Source: Janthinobacterium sp. UMAB-56 | GTDB lineage: Bacteria > Pseudomonadota > Gammaproteobacteria > Burkholderiales > Burkholderiaceae_D | Length of the DNA stretch: 64,000 bases | Assembly (NCBI RefSeq): GCF_900095265.1 | Contig: NZ_LT607663.1 | Span: 112,792-176,791 of the forward strand | Direction of reading: 5' to 3' | Part shown: piece after piece, positions 7,624 through 16,109 of the stretch | How positions within the stretch are numbered: the stretch's first letter is position 1 | Layout: each line of letters opens with the position of its first letter | The notes under the pieces: model-generated | What the model saw: only the letters and a program-made list of their open reading frames with translations | Databases searched by the model: none | What the model was told of the DNA's origin: nothing | Program-made: the position numbers and the translations under genes

Positions 7624-10600
7624 ATGCACCCTGCAGGCCCCTCGGCTTTTACCCCGATTCCTTTTGCTGCATTGCAGGCAGAAATCCTGCCCGAAGCAAC
7701 ACCACAGCGCGCCGCCATCACCGCCGCCTATAGGCGCGATGAGGTTTCTGCGGTGCAGTGGCTGTTGCAACAAGTCCGCCCCAGCAGCACCGAAACGACG
7801 GCCGAAGGGCAAGCGCTGGCGCACCGACTGGTATCGAATGTGCGCCAAAAACGCACACGCGCCTCCGGCGTCGATGCACTGATGCACGAGTTCTCGCTGT
7901 CGTCGGAAGAGGGTGTTGCATTGATGTGTCTGGCTGAAGCGCTGTTGCGTATACCCGACAGTCAAACGGCCGACCGTTTGATCGCCGACAAAATCAGCAA
8001 GGGCGACTGGAAAAAGCATCTGGGCGAATCGCCGTCGCTGTTCGTCAATGCCGCCACCTGGGGCTTGCTGATTACGGGCAAACTGGTCAGTACCAGCAGC
8101 GAATCTGGCCTCGGTTCGGCCATGACAAAACTCATCGCCAAAGGCGGCGAACCGCTGATACGCAAGGGCGTCGATCTGGCCATGCGGATGTTGGGCAACC
8201 AGTTCGTGACGGGCCAGACCATCGAGGAAGCGTTGAAGAACAGCCGCGAGAATGAAACGCGCGGCTACCGTTACTCGTACGACATGCTGGGCGAGGCGGC
8301 CCTGACGCAGCAGGACGCGGCCAACTATTACGCCTCGTACGAAACGGCGATCCATGCCATCGGCAAGGCGTCGGATGGTCGCGGCATCCGCAACGGCCCC
8401 GGCATTTCCGTGAAACTGTCGGCCCTGCACGCGCGCTACAGCCGCGCCCAGCGCGCCCGCGTCATGGAAGAATTGCTGCCGAAAGTCAAAGCGCTGCTGC
8501 TGCTGGCGAAACAGTACAACATCGGCTTCAACATCGATGCGGAAGAAACGGACCGCCTGGAACTGTCGCTGGACTTGATGGAAGCACTGGCGTTCGATGC
8601 GGACCTGGCCGGCTTCGACGGCATCGGCTACGTGGTGCAGGCGTATCAAAAACGCTGCCCTTACGCCATCGATTTCCTGATCGACCTGGCGCATCGCAGC
8701 GGACGCAAGTTCATGGTGCGCCTGGTGAAAGGGGCGTATTGGGATGCCGAAGTCAAACGCGCGCAAGTCGATGGCCAGGAAGGCTATCCCGTCTACACGC
8801 GCAAGGTCTACACGGACGTCTCTTACCTCGTGTGTGCGCAAAAACTGCTGGCTGCCAGCAGCCTGATCTATCCGCAATTTGCCACGCACAACGCGCAAAC
8901 CCTGTCGACCATCTATACCTGGGCAAAACGCGACGGTATTATCGACTACGAATTCCAGTGCCTGCACGGCATGGGCGAAACCCTGTACGACCAGGTCGTC
9001 GGGCCCGATAACCTGGATAAGCCGTGCCGCATCTACGCACCCGTCGGCTCGCATGAAACCCTGCTGGCCTACCTGGTGCGCCGCCTGCTGGAAAACGGCG
9101 CCAACTCGTCCTTCGTCAACCAGATCGTCGACGAAAGCGTGGCCATCGATAGCCTGATCCGCGATCCCCTGGAGCAGGCGCGCCTGCAGGGCGGCTTGCC
9201 GCACCCGGCTATCGCGCTGCCGCTGGACATGTTTGGCAGCGAACGCAAGAACTCGGCCGGCCTGGACCTGTCGAATGAAGACACCTTGCGCGCCCTGGCC
9301 AGCGGCCTGGCGCAGCAGCAGTCATGGCAGGCGGCGCCGCTGATCGATGGCGCCGTCAGCCTGAATGGCCCCACGCACATGTTGCACAATCCGGCCCAGC
9401 ACGACGATGTCGTGGGCAAGGTCATGGAAGCCGGTCCGGCCGACGTGGAAACGGCGCTGGCCAGCGCCAGTGCCTACGCCATGGACTGGCAAACAACAGA
9501 GCCGGCGGTTCGCGCACAAGCCTTATTGCGCGCGGCCGACCTGTTTGAAGAACATCATATCGAGCTGATGGCCCTGGCCGTGCGCGAAGCGGGCAAGTCC
9601 CTGCCGAACGCGATCGCTGAAATCCGCGAAGCCGTCGACTTCCTGCGCTATTACGCGGCGCAGGTGGAACATGCGCCGAACACCCTGGCGCTCGGTCCCG
9701 TCACCTGCATCAGCCCGTGGAACTTCCCGCTGGCCATCTTTACGGGCCAACTGGCCGCCGCCCTGGCGGCAGGCAACGTGGTACTGGCCAAACCGGCCGA
9801 GCAAACGCCGCTGATCGCCCACCGCGCCGTGCAATTGCTGCATGCAGCGGGCGTGCCGCGCGGCGCGCTGCAATTTTTGCCCGGCAGCGGAGAGATCGTT
9901 GGCGCCGGCCTGTGCAATGACGCGCGTGTGAAAGGCGTGATTTTCACGGGTTCGACGGAAGTGGCGCAATTGATCAACCGCAACCTGGCCGCGCGTGCCG
10001 TGGCCGAAGGCATCGACCTTCCCCTGATCGCTGAAACGGGTGGCCAGAATGCCCTGATCGTCGATTCGTCCGCCCTGCCGGAGCAAGTGGTGCAGGACGT
10101 GATGTCGTCCGCTTTCGATAGCGCTGGCCAGCGCTGCTCGGCCTTGCGCGTGCTGTTCCTGCAAACGGAAATCGCCGACAAGACCATCCACATGCTGAAA
10201 GGCGCCATGCAGGAGCTGCGCGTTGGCAATCCTGACCGCCTGGCGACCGATATCGGTCCCGTCATCGATGCGGAAGCGCAAAGCAAGCTGCTGGCGCACA
10301 TCAACAAGATGAAAACCGTGGCCATCGACCATTATTCGCTCGATTTGCCTACCGTCAAAGGCACGTTTGTCGCCCCGACCGTGCTGGAAATCAAGTCGCT
10401 GGCGCAATTGACGCAGGAAGTCTTCGGTCCCGTGCTGCACGTGATCCGCTACAAGCGCTCCGAACTGCCGCAACTGGTGCAATCGATCAACGACAGCGGT
10501 TATGGCTTGACCCTGGGCATCCATACGCGCATCGATGAAACCATCGATTTCATCACCAAGCGCGCGCATGTGGGCAATATTTATGTGAACCGCAACATCG

Positions 10601-11277
10601 TCGGCGCCGTCGTCGGCGTGCAGCCGTTCGGCGGCGAAGGCAAGTCGGGGACCGGCCCCAAAGCAGGCGGGCCCCTGTACCTGAAGCGCCTGCAGCGCAA
10701 TGCGCCGGCCGGCGCACAGCACCAGCGCCAGGCGCCGCCGGCGCTTGACGCGCTGACTGTGTGGGCAAAGATGCATGGCCACGACAAGGTCGAGCAGCTG
10801 GCGCAAGAATACGCGCGCACGACGTTGCTGGGCAGCACTACCGTCTTGCCAGGCCCGACAGGCGAGCGCAATACCCTGAGCTTTGCCGCACGGGGCACGA
10901 TTCTGTGCGCGGCGGCCACCTCCGGAACCTTGATGAACCAGCTGGCAGCAGTCCTGGCCACAGGAAACCAGGCCCTGGTGCTGGCGCAATCGCCGGAGTT
11001 GATCCCGGGCGACTTGCCGGCCGCGCTGAAGGACCGCATCCAGGTTGTCAGCAGCCTGGAGTCGGTCAAGCATGATTTCCAGATCGCCATGATCGAGCCG
11101 AGTCTCGATGGCCGGCTCAAAGTGCTGCTGGCGGCACGGGAAGGGGCGCTGGTGGGCACCATCGCCACCACGCAGGAGGGTGTCATCCCCCTGTGGCGCC
11201 TGGTCGCTGAGCGGGCGCTGTGCGTGAATACGACGGCAGCGGGCGGCAACGCCAGTTTAATGATGTTAAGTGTCTAA
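7624..11277 (+). CDS. putA: Bifunctional proline dehydrogenase / L-glutamate gamma-semialdehyde dehydrogenase PutA, without RHH domain
   Basis: A 1217-residue PutA that oxidises proline to glutamate in two steps (FAD-dependent PRODH, then NAD-dependent aldehyde dehydrogenase) with substrate channelling, peripherally bound to the inner membrane. The PRODH barrel spans about residues 170-480, with SVKLSALHARY and the FMVRLVKGAYWD segment. The ALDH domain spans about 560-1030, with CISPWNFPLAIFTGQ, a cofactor loop IFTGSTEVAQ and the catalytic Cys838 in GQRCSALR. A further ~170 C-terminal residues form the extra ALDH-superfamily-like lid of long PutAs. The N-terminus starts directly with MHPAGPSAFTPIPFAALQ; the ~45-residue ribbon-helix-helix of trifunctional PutA is absent. 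It is thus a type B PutA, regulated in trans, probably by the divergent Lrp protein. Confidence 0.97.
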   Translation: MHPAGPSAFTPIPFAALQAEILPEATPQRAAITAAYRRDEVSAVQWLLQQVRPSSTETTAEGQALAHRLVSNVRQKRTRASGVDALMHEFSLSSEEGVALMCLAEALLRIPDSQTADRLIADKISKGDWKKHLGESPSLFVNAATWGLLITGKLVSTSSESGLGSAMTKLIAKGGEPLIRKGVDLAMRMLGNQFVTGQTIEEALKNSRENETRGYRYSYDMLGEAALTQQDAANYYASYETAIHAIGKASDGRGIRNGPGISVKLSALHARYSRAQRARVMEELLPKVKALLLLAKQYNIGFNIDAEETDRLELSLDLMEALAFDADLAGFDGIGYVVQAYQKRCPYAIDFLIDLAHRSGRKFMVRLVKGAYWDAEVKRAQVDGQEGYPVYTRKVYTDVSYLVCAQKLLAASSLIYPQFATHNAQTLSTIYTWAKRDGIIDYEFQCLHGMGETLYDQVVGPDNLDKPCRIYAPVGSHETLLAYLVRRLLENGANSSFVNQIVDESVAIDSLIRDPLEQARLQGGLPHPAIALPLDMFGSERKNSAGLDLSNEDTLRALASGLAQQQSWQAAPLIDGAVSLNGPTHMLHNPAQHDDVVGKVMEAGPADVETALASASAYAMDWQTTEPAVRAQALLRAADLFEEHHIELMALAVREAGKSLPNAIAEIREAVDFLRYYAAQVEHAPNTLALGPVTCISPWNFPLAIFTGQLAAALAAGNVVLAKPAEQTPLIAHRAVQLLHAAGVPRGALQFLPGSGEIVGAGLCNDARVKGVIFTGSTEVAQLINRNLAARAVAEGIDLPLIAETGGQNALIVDSSALPEQVVQDVMSSAFDSAGQRCSALRVLFLQTEIADKTIHMLKGAMQELRVGNPDRLATDIGPVIDAEAQSKLLAHINKMKTVAIDHYSLDLPTVKGTFVAPTVLEIKSLAQLTQEVFGPVLHVIRYKRSELPQLVQSINDSGYGLTLGIHTRIDETIDFITKRAHVGNIYVNRNIVGAVVGVQPFGGEGKSGTGPKAGGPLYLKRLQRNAPAGAQHQRQAPPALDALTVWAKMHGHDKVEQLAQEYARTTLLGSTTVLPGPTGERNTLSFAARGTILCAAATSGTLMNQLAAVLATGNQALVLAQSPELIPGDLPAALKDRIQVVSSLESVKHDFQIAMIEPSLDGRLKVLLAAREGALVGTIATTQEGVIPLWRLVAERALCVNTTAAGGNASLMMLSV

Positions 11278-11304
11278 ATTTTAAGCAGGCAGTGAATGAG
11301 GAAG

Positions 11305-11331
11305 GGCAGAACCAGTGGTTCTGCCTTTTTT
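11305..11331 (+). terminator. putA terminator
   Basis: A 9-bp perfect stem (GGCAGAACC / GGTTCTGCC, 3-nt loop) followed by six T, 27 bp after the putA stop. Confidence 0.93.
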
Positions 11332-11350
11332 ATGCGCGCTTGATTAAAAA

Positions 11351-12127
11351 TCAAGCAGCCAGACGCTGGCATAGCTGCTGAATCACCGTAAACGCGTACG
11401 GCGAGGCGACGGTCTGCACGAAGCGCATGAAGTCGACGGCGGCCTCTTCGTTGGCGTTATCGGAAATGGTACGCATGACAGTAAACGGCACGCCCAGTTC
11501 AAAACACACTTGTGCCACGGCGGCGCCTTCCATTTCAACCGCCAGCAAGTCGGGGATATCGGCTTTCAGCTGCGTCACATGCGCGGCGCTGCTGATGAAC
11601 TGGTCGCCGCTGGCGATCAGGCCACGGTGAACTTGCGCGTGCTGCAAGCCAAATTCCACGATATCGGCCGCCTTCAGCACGCTGGAAACATCGTCACGCA
11701 GGAAATCTTCCGCGGCAGCGGCCAGTTGCGTGCTCAATTCCAGATCCGTGGCAAAGCGCTGCAGTCCCGTCAAAGGCACTTCGAAGCGGGGAAACAGAGG
11801 ACGGGCATCCATATCGTGCTGCAGCAGTGATTCGGCCACCACAATATCGCCCACTTTCACGTGTTTATCCCCACTGCCGGCCACGCCGGTGAAGACGATG
11901 TGGGTAACTCCGTACTTTTCCACAAGGATAGATGCTGTCATGGCAGCGGCAACCTTGCCCAGACGCGACAGGACGCACACAGCGTCGATATTCCACAGGG
12001 TCCCCAGGGTGTAGTCGCGCATACCGTGCGAACGCCTCTGGGGGCCTTGCATGGCTTCTACCAGCCCCTGCTGTTCTTCATGCAAGGCACTGATGATGCC
12101 TAAACGCATTTTTTTGTATGAATTCAT
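11351..12127 (-). CDS. mtnN: 5'-methylthioadenosine/S-adenosylhomocysteine nucleosidase
   Basis: A 258-residue member of the PNP/UDP phosphorylase superfamily. The start MRLGIISALHEEQQGL matches the MTA/SAH nucleosidase pattern IGIIxAMxEE. The segment FTGVAGSGD, the VEMEGAAVAQVCFELGVPF motif and the catalytic Asp in MRTISDNAN are all in place. It cleaves adenine from methylthioadenosine and S-adenosylhomocysteine in the cytoplasm, recycling the by-products of polyamine synthesis and methylation. Methylthioadenosine would be produced by the speD/spermidine-synthase-like genes found later in this window. The start may instead be the ATG at 12109; neither has a clear ribosome site. Its 5' side faces the origin-like region. 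Confidence 0.9.
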   Translation of the reverse strand: MNSYKKMRLGIISALHEEQQGLVEAMQGPQRRSHGMRDYTLGTLWNIDAVCVLSRLGKVAAAMTASILVEKYGVTHIVFTGVAGSGDKHVKVGDIVVAESLLQHDMDARPLFPRFEVPLTGLQRFATDLELSTQLAAAAEDFLRDDVSSVLKAADIVEFGLQHAQVHRGLIASGDQFISSAAHVTQLKADIPDLLAVEMEGAAVAQVCFELGVPFTVMRTISDNANEEAAVDFMRFVQTVASPYAFTVIQQLCQRLAA

Positions 12128-12230
12128 GCTGTTTTTACAGGTTTTTGGGATTGCAATACGGTTTATACGGTGAAAACAGCTAGTTCGACGACTTTTCCAC
12201 CGTTCGCGTTTGTTTCTGTGTTTTAAATAA

Positions 12231-12442
12231 AGATGTATACATAAAAATAGTAGTGATAGTAAACGGCCATTTTTTTGTGGATAAGTCGGTATACCATTGA
12301 AAAATCATCGACTTAGTGCACAAAAAAGTAGGCGCACAAGCATTGTATCTACGGAGGACTTGTTTGGGATAAAAATTGAGCTGTGGACAAAGAGTGACTT
12401 TTCCCACATCTCATCCTGTGGATATGCAGGCACTTATCCACA
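12231..12442 (-). repeat. Origin module 1 (unwinding element plus DnaA-box pair)
   Basis: Read on the minus strand: DnaA box 12284-12276, 14-bp spacer, then the complement of TAGTAGTGATAGTA (12248-12261), then an AT-rich tract with GTATAC. The box pair TGTGGATAT (12417-12425) and TTATCCACA (12434-12442) is separated by exactly 8 bp. The layout box-spacer-trio-AT-rich is that of the basal unwinding system described for Bacillus subtilis oriC. Confidence 0.72.
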
Positions 12443-12688
12443 CGGCCAAGCAAAAATCACGGGTTTTCTTGCTGTCGTGGCATGTTTGACGTGGTTCGCA
12501 TGCAGGGATCCTTGTCTGGCAATCAAACTTGAGCGACCACAAATGTTGTTCTTTCGCACACGCTGGCATCGAGGTGATTCCTGGCAGACGGTTTGGCAGT
12601 GGGTCGCGATGTCGCCGTTGGCTTTGACGTTGCATGGGCGCTTTTTGGAAATATCCCCGGACTTCCGCGTTTTTTATCGGTTTACAAT

Positions 12689-12899
12689 AGATCTATATAT
12701 AAAAATAGTAGTAATAGTAAACGCGAATTTTTCTGTGGATAAGTCGCTTTTTTTCAACAGGATCATACGTTTACGTGCAAAATAAAACGTGCATAATCGC
12801 TGTATTGCGCGAGGAGCAAAATTGTATAAAATGCGGGCCTGCGCATAACTTTGTGTTTACTCACAAGTCATCCTGTGGATATCAAGTGACTTATCCACA
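12689..12899 (-). repeat. Origin module 2
   Basis: Same layout as module 1: TAGTAGTAATAGTA at 12706-12719, 14-bp spacer, TGTGGATAA at 12734-12742, then TGTGGATAT (12874-12882), 8 bp, TTATCCACA (12891-12899). The flanking AT tract contains TATATATAAAAA. This copy has the cleanest trio run of the three. Confidence 0.74.
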
Positions 12900-13158
12900 A
12901 TCGAAGCAAACTTCCCCTCTTTTTCATATCGAACTAGCTGCTTGTCCAGCGCTCGTCCAGGTCTGTTGACGTTTCCATTTTGCCAAACGGTTTGGCAGTG
13001 CTGTGCGCGTGATGCCGGCCGCGCCGGTTTTCGTCGTTCAGTTGTTGGCTAGGTTTTTTTTTGACAGGTGCTTGCTCGTATTTTCTGAGGTGACGCTTGC
13101 GAAGGACGCTGACGGCGAAGGGCAGGCAAAGCGAGCGTTGTCGGGTTTACCTTAATAA

Positions 13159-13369
13159 GTATGTATACAAGAATAGTAATAGTAGTTAACGGTGACATCT
13201 TCTGTGGATAAGTGCTGATTTATCCTTGTAAACAATCGCTTGGCGTGCGGATAAGCGCTGAGTAAGGCTTGTATCTGCCCGGGACGGTTTCTGGACAAAA
13301 AAATGTCGCCGAAAAATTTTTTCGTTTACACACATATCGTCCCTGTGGATATCCATACGGTTATCCACA
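13159..13369 (-). repeat. Origin module 3
   Basis: Third copy: TAGTAATAGTAGTTA at 13174-13188, again 14 bp before TGTGGATAA at 13203-13211, with the box pair TGTGGATAT (13344-13352), 8 bp, TTATCCACA (13361-13369). An extra near-box TGCGGATAA is at 13246. The sequence between the conserved parts has diverged strongly while the spacing has not. Confidence 0.72.
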
Positions 13370-13579
13370 GCGCGCAGCCCCGTATTTTCGTTCTTTTACC
13401 CTGTCATCCCACTTGCCCGCATTGCTGGCCACGATTAATGTCGCCCTGGCCCGGCACTGGTGGTAATCTCAATACGGCTCAGCAGCCATGCATGCATGAA
13501 GAAAGACAGACTCTGGTAGCGGCACGCGGCGAGGAGACACGCCGCGCGACAGCTTGATGGCATACCGAAAGGAGCTTCA

Positions 13580-15205
13580 TTGGAATCGGCAGGCGAATAC
13601 GACTACATCATCGTGGGCGGCGGCACGGCAGGTTGCGTGCTGGCCAACCGGCTCACACGCGACAAGGATGCCAACGTTTTACTCGTGGAAGCGGGCGGCA
13701 AGGACGATTACGTGTGGATTCACATCCCCGTCGGCTATCTGCATTGCATCGGCAATCCCCGCACGGATTGGCTGTATTCCACGCAGGCGGACGCGGGACT
13801 GGGCGGGCGCAGCCTGATGTATCCGCGCGGTAAAGTCCTGGGCGGCAGCTCTTCCATCAACGGCATGATCTATATGCGGGGCCAGGCCGGCGATTACGAC
13901 CATTGGGCCGACTTGACGGACGACGCTTCGTGGCGCTGGGACAAAGTCTTGCCGCTATTTAAACAAAGCGAGGATTATTACGGCGGCGCCTCGGAAAACC
14001 ATGGCGTGGGTGGCGAGTGGCGCGTGGAGAAACAGCGGCTGTCGTGGGATATTTTGAACGCCTTTCGCGATGCTGCGCAGCAGGTCGGCATCCCGAAAAC
14101 CAGCGATTTCAATGGGGGCGACAATAGCGGCAGCGCGTATTTTGACGTCAATCAGCGTCGCGGCATCCGCTGGAATACCTCGAAAGCGTTTTTGAAACCG
14201 GCGTCGCGCCGCCCGAATCTGACCATCATGACGGGCTGCCACGTGGAACGTCTGCTGCTGGAAACGACAGAAACAGGAGTGCGCTGCGCGGGCATCGTGT
14301 TTACGGGCGGCGGCACGCAGTGGCAGGCGACAGCCCGGCGGGAAACCTTGCTGACGGCCGGTGCCATCGGTTCGCCGCAATTGCTGCAATTGTCCGGCAT
14401 CGGCCCCGCCGCCTTGCTGCAGCAGCATGGCATCGTTCCCCTTGTGGACGCCGCTGGCGTGGGCGGCAACTTGCAAGACCATTTGCAGCTGCGCATGGTC
14501 TTCAAAGTGCAGGGAGTGAAAACCCTGAATGTCATGGCAGGCAATATGCTGGGCAAGATGCAGATCGGCTTGCAATATGCGTTGTTCCAGAGCGGGCCCA
14601 TGTCGATGGCGCCGTCGCAGTTGGGGGCGTTCGCCAAGTCCGATGCGCAGCAAGCCACGCCGAATCTGCAATACCATGTGCAGCCGTTGTCGCTCGACAA
14701 ATTTGGTGAGCCCTTGCACGCGTTTCCCGCGTTTACGGCCAGCGTCTGCAATCTGCGTCCCACCTCGCGCGGCCATGTGCATATCGCATCGGCCGACAGC
14801 TACGCGGCGCCGAAGATCGTGCCCAATTACCTGAGTACGCAGCAAGACCGCGCCGTGGCGGCCGACGCCTTGCGCCTGACGCGGTCCATCGCCGCCGCGC
14901 CGGCCTTGAAAAAATTTGCGCCGCAGGAATACAAGCCCGGCGTGCAATTCCAGAGCGAGGAAGAACTGGCGCAGGCGGCCAGCCAGATCGGCACCACGAT
15001 TTTTCACCCGGTGGGCACCTGCCGCATGGGCGTGGCCAGCGATGCCTCGAGCGTGGTCGACAGCCAGTTGCGCGTGATCGGCGTAGCGGGCTTGCGCGTC
15101 GTCGATGCCTCCATCATGCCCTACATTACTTCTGGTAATACGAACTCACCCACCGTGATGATCGCTGAAAAAGCGGCGCAAATGATACATGCAGCCTGGA
15201 AATGA
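13580..15205 (+). CDS. GMC family oxidoreductase (choline/alcohol dehydrogenase-like flavoprotein)
   Basis: A 541-residue FAD enzyme. The N-terminal dinucleotide fold reads YDYIIVGGGTAGCVLANRL, the GMC signature 1 segment PRGKVLGGSSSINGMIYMRG follows, and GAIGSPQLLQLSGIGP is signature 2. The C-terminal catalytic region carries HPVGTCRMG and the second active-site Asn in SGNTNSPT. It oxidises an alcohol, but the substrate is not predictable. The start is a TTG at 13580 placed 6 bp after a strong AAAGGAG; the nearby ATG at 13557 is in another frame. It is the first gene to the right of the origin-like region. Confidence 0.93.
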   Translation: MESAGEYDYIIVGGGTAGCVLANRLTRDKDANVLLVEAGGKDDYVWIHIPVGYLHCIGNPRTDWLYSTQADAGLGGRSLMYPRGKVLGGSSSINGMIYMRGQAGDYDHWADLTDDASWRWDKVLPLFKQSEDYYGGASENHGVGGEWRVEKQRLSWDILNAFRDAAQQVGIPKTSDFNGGDNSGSAYFDVNQRRGIRWNTSKAFLKPASRRPNLTIMTGCHVERLLLETTETGVRCAGIVFTGGGTQWQATARRETLLTAGAIGSPQLLQLSGIGPAALLQQHGIVPLVDAAGVGGNLQDHLQLRMVFKVQGVKTLNVMAGNMLGKMQIGLQYALFQSGPMSMAPSQLGAFAKSDAQQATPNLQYHVQPLSLDKFGEPLHAFPAFTASVCNLRPTSRGHVHIASADSYAAPKIVPNYLSTQQDRAVAADALRLTRSIAAAPALKKFAPQEYKPGVQFQSEEELAQAASQIGTTIFHPVGTCRMGVASDASSVVDSQLRVIGVAGLRVVDASIMPYITSGNTNSPTVMIAEKAAQMIHAAWK

Positions 15206-15338
15206 GTGGTGAAAGGCACCAGTTTGCGCCAGTCGGGCTGGCGGAAATTCCCCGTAGTTATACTGTATTGTGCGTTAAATTTAAGTTGTGTATTATAAAA
15301 ATGACTAAGTAGTACAAAAAGTACAACTAGGAGACACG

Positions 15339-16109
15339 ATGTCAAACGTCATCTTGGAAACAAGAAATTTGACCAAGGAATTCAAGGGTTTCACTGCAGT
15401 GAGCGAGGTGAACCTGAAGGTAGAGCGGGGCCATATCCACGCCTTGATCGGTCCTAACGGCGCCGGCAAGACCACGTGTTTTAACTTGCTCACCAAATTC
15501 CTGGTCCCCACTTCGGGGCAGATCCTGTTCAATGGGAAAGATATTACGGCCGCCAAACCGGCGCAGATCGCGCGCATGGGCGTGATCCGTTCCTTCCAGA
15601 TTTCCGCCGTCTTCCCGCATTTGTCCGTGCTGCAAAATGTACGCATCGGCTTGCAGCGACAGCTCGGCACCTCGTTCCACTTCTGGCAAAGCGAACGTGC
15701 CTTGAATCAGCTCAATGACCGCGCCATGGCCTTGCTGGCCGAAGTCGACCTGGCGGAATTTGCCGACACCATCACGGTTGACATGCCCTACGGGCGCAAG
15801 CGGGCGCTGGAAATTGCCACCACCCTGGCGATGGAGCCGGAAATGATGCTGCTCGACGAACCGACGCAAGGCATGGGCCACGAAGACGTGCACCGCGTGA
15901 CGGAACTGATCAAAAAGGTGTCGGCCGGCCGCACCATCCTGATGGTGGAACACAATATGAGCGTGGTTTCCGGTATCTGCGACAAGATTTCCGTCCTGCA
16001 GCGTGGCGCCATGCTGGCTGAAGGCAGTTATGCGGAAGTGTCGCGCAATCCGCAAGTGATGGAGGCGTACATGGGCACCACCCAGGCCGAGCTGGAAGGG
16101 GCGCATTGA
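15339..16109 (+). CDS. Branched-chain-amino-acid-type (HAAT) ABC transporter ATPase, LivG-like
   Basis: A 256-residue ATPase with Walker A GPNGAGKTTCFNLL, a Q-loop near RSFQISAVFPHL, a signature region PYGRKRALEIATTLAM and Walker B MMLLDEPTQGM. The LivG branch is shown by NLLTKFLVPTSGQILFNG. It energises uptake together with the four following genes. AGGAG precedes the start at the right distance. Its stop overlaps the next start by one base, so the two ATPases are translationally coupled. Confidence 0.93.
   Translation: MSNVILETRNLTKEFKGFTAVSEVNLKVERGHIHALIGPNGAGKTTCFNLLTKFLVPTSGQILFNGKDITAAKPAQIARMGVIRSFQISAVFPHLSVLQNVRIGLQRQLGTSFHFWQSERALNQLNDRAMALLAEVDLAEFADTITVDMPYGRKRALEIATTLAMEPEMMLLDEPTQGMGHEDVHRVTELIKKVSAGRTILMVEHNMSVVSGICDKISVLQRGAMLAEGSYAEVSRNPQVMEAYMGTTQAELEGAH

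Larger units (their letters stand above)
12128..13579. other. Candidate chromosomal replication origin (oriC): gene-free region of three DnaA-box modules
   Basis: A 1.45 kb stretch has no credible gene. It contains six perfect DnaA boxes: TGTGGATAA at 12276, 12734 and 13203, and TTATCCACA at 12434, 12891 and 13361. Three TGTGGATAT variants lie at 12417, 12874 and 13344, and single-mismatch boxes at 12382 and 13246. The boxes recur with periods of 457-470 bp, and each block begins with an AT-rich tract and TAG triplets. parAB, mnmG/rsmG and parS-like sites lie 6-16 kb to the right, as expected near an origin. A DnaA-titration locus such as datA is the main alternative. dnaA itself is not in the window, and no GC-skew computation was possible. 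Confidence 0.75.

Noticed and set aside
12297..12785. Open frames of 162 and fewer residues within the DnaA-box region
   Set aside because: Their translations have no family pattern, run through the repeated AT tracts and DnaA boxes, and differ between the three repeats, so they are not genes.
14236..14251. parS site in the GMC oxidoreductase gene (around TGCCACGTGGAACG)
   Set aside because: Four mismatches to the 16-bp palindrome, which is within chance for a GC-rich gene.
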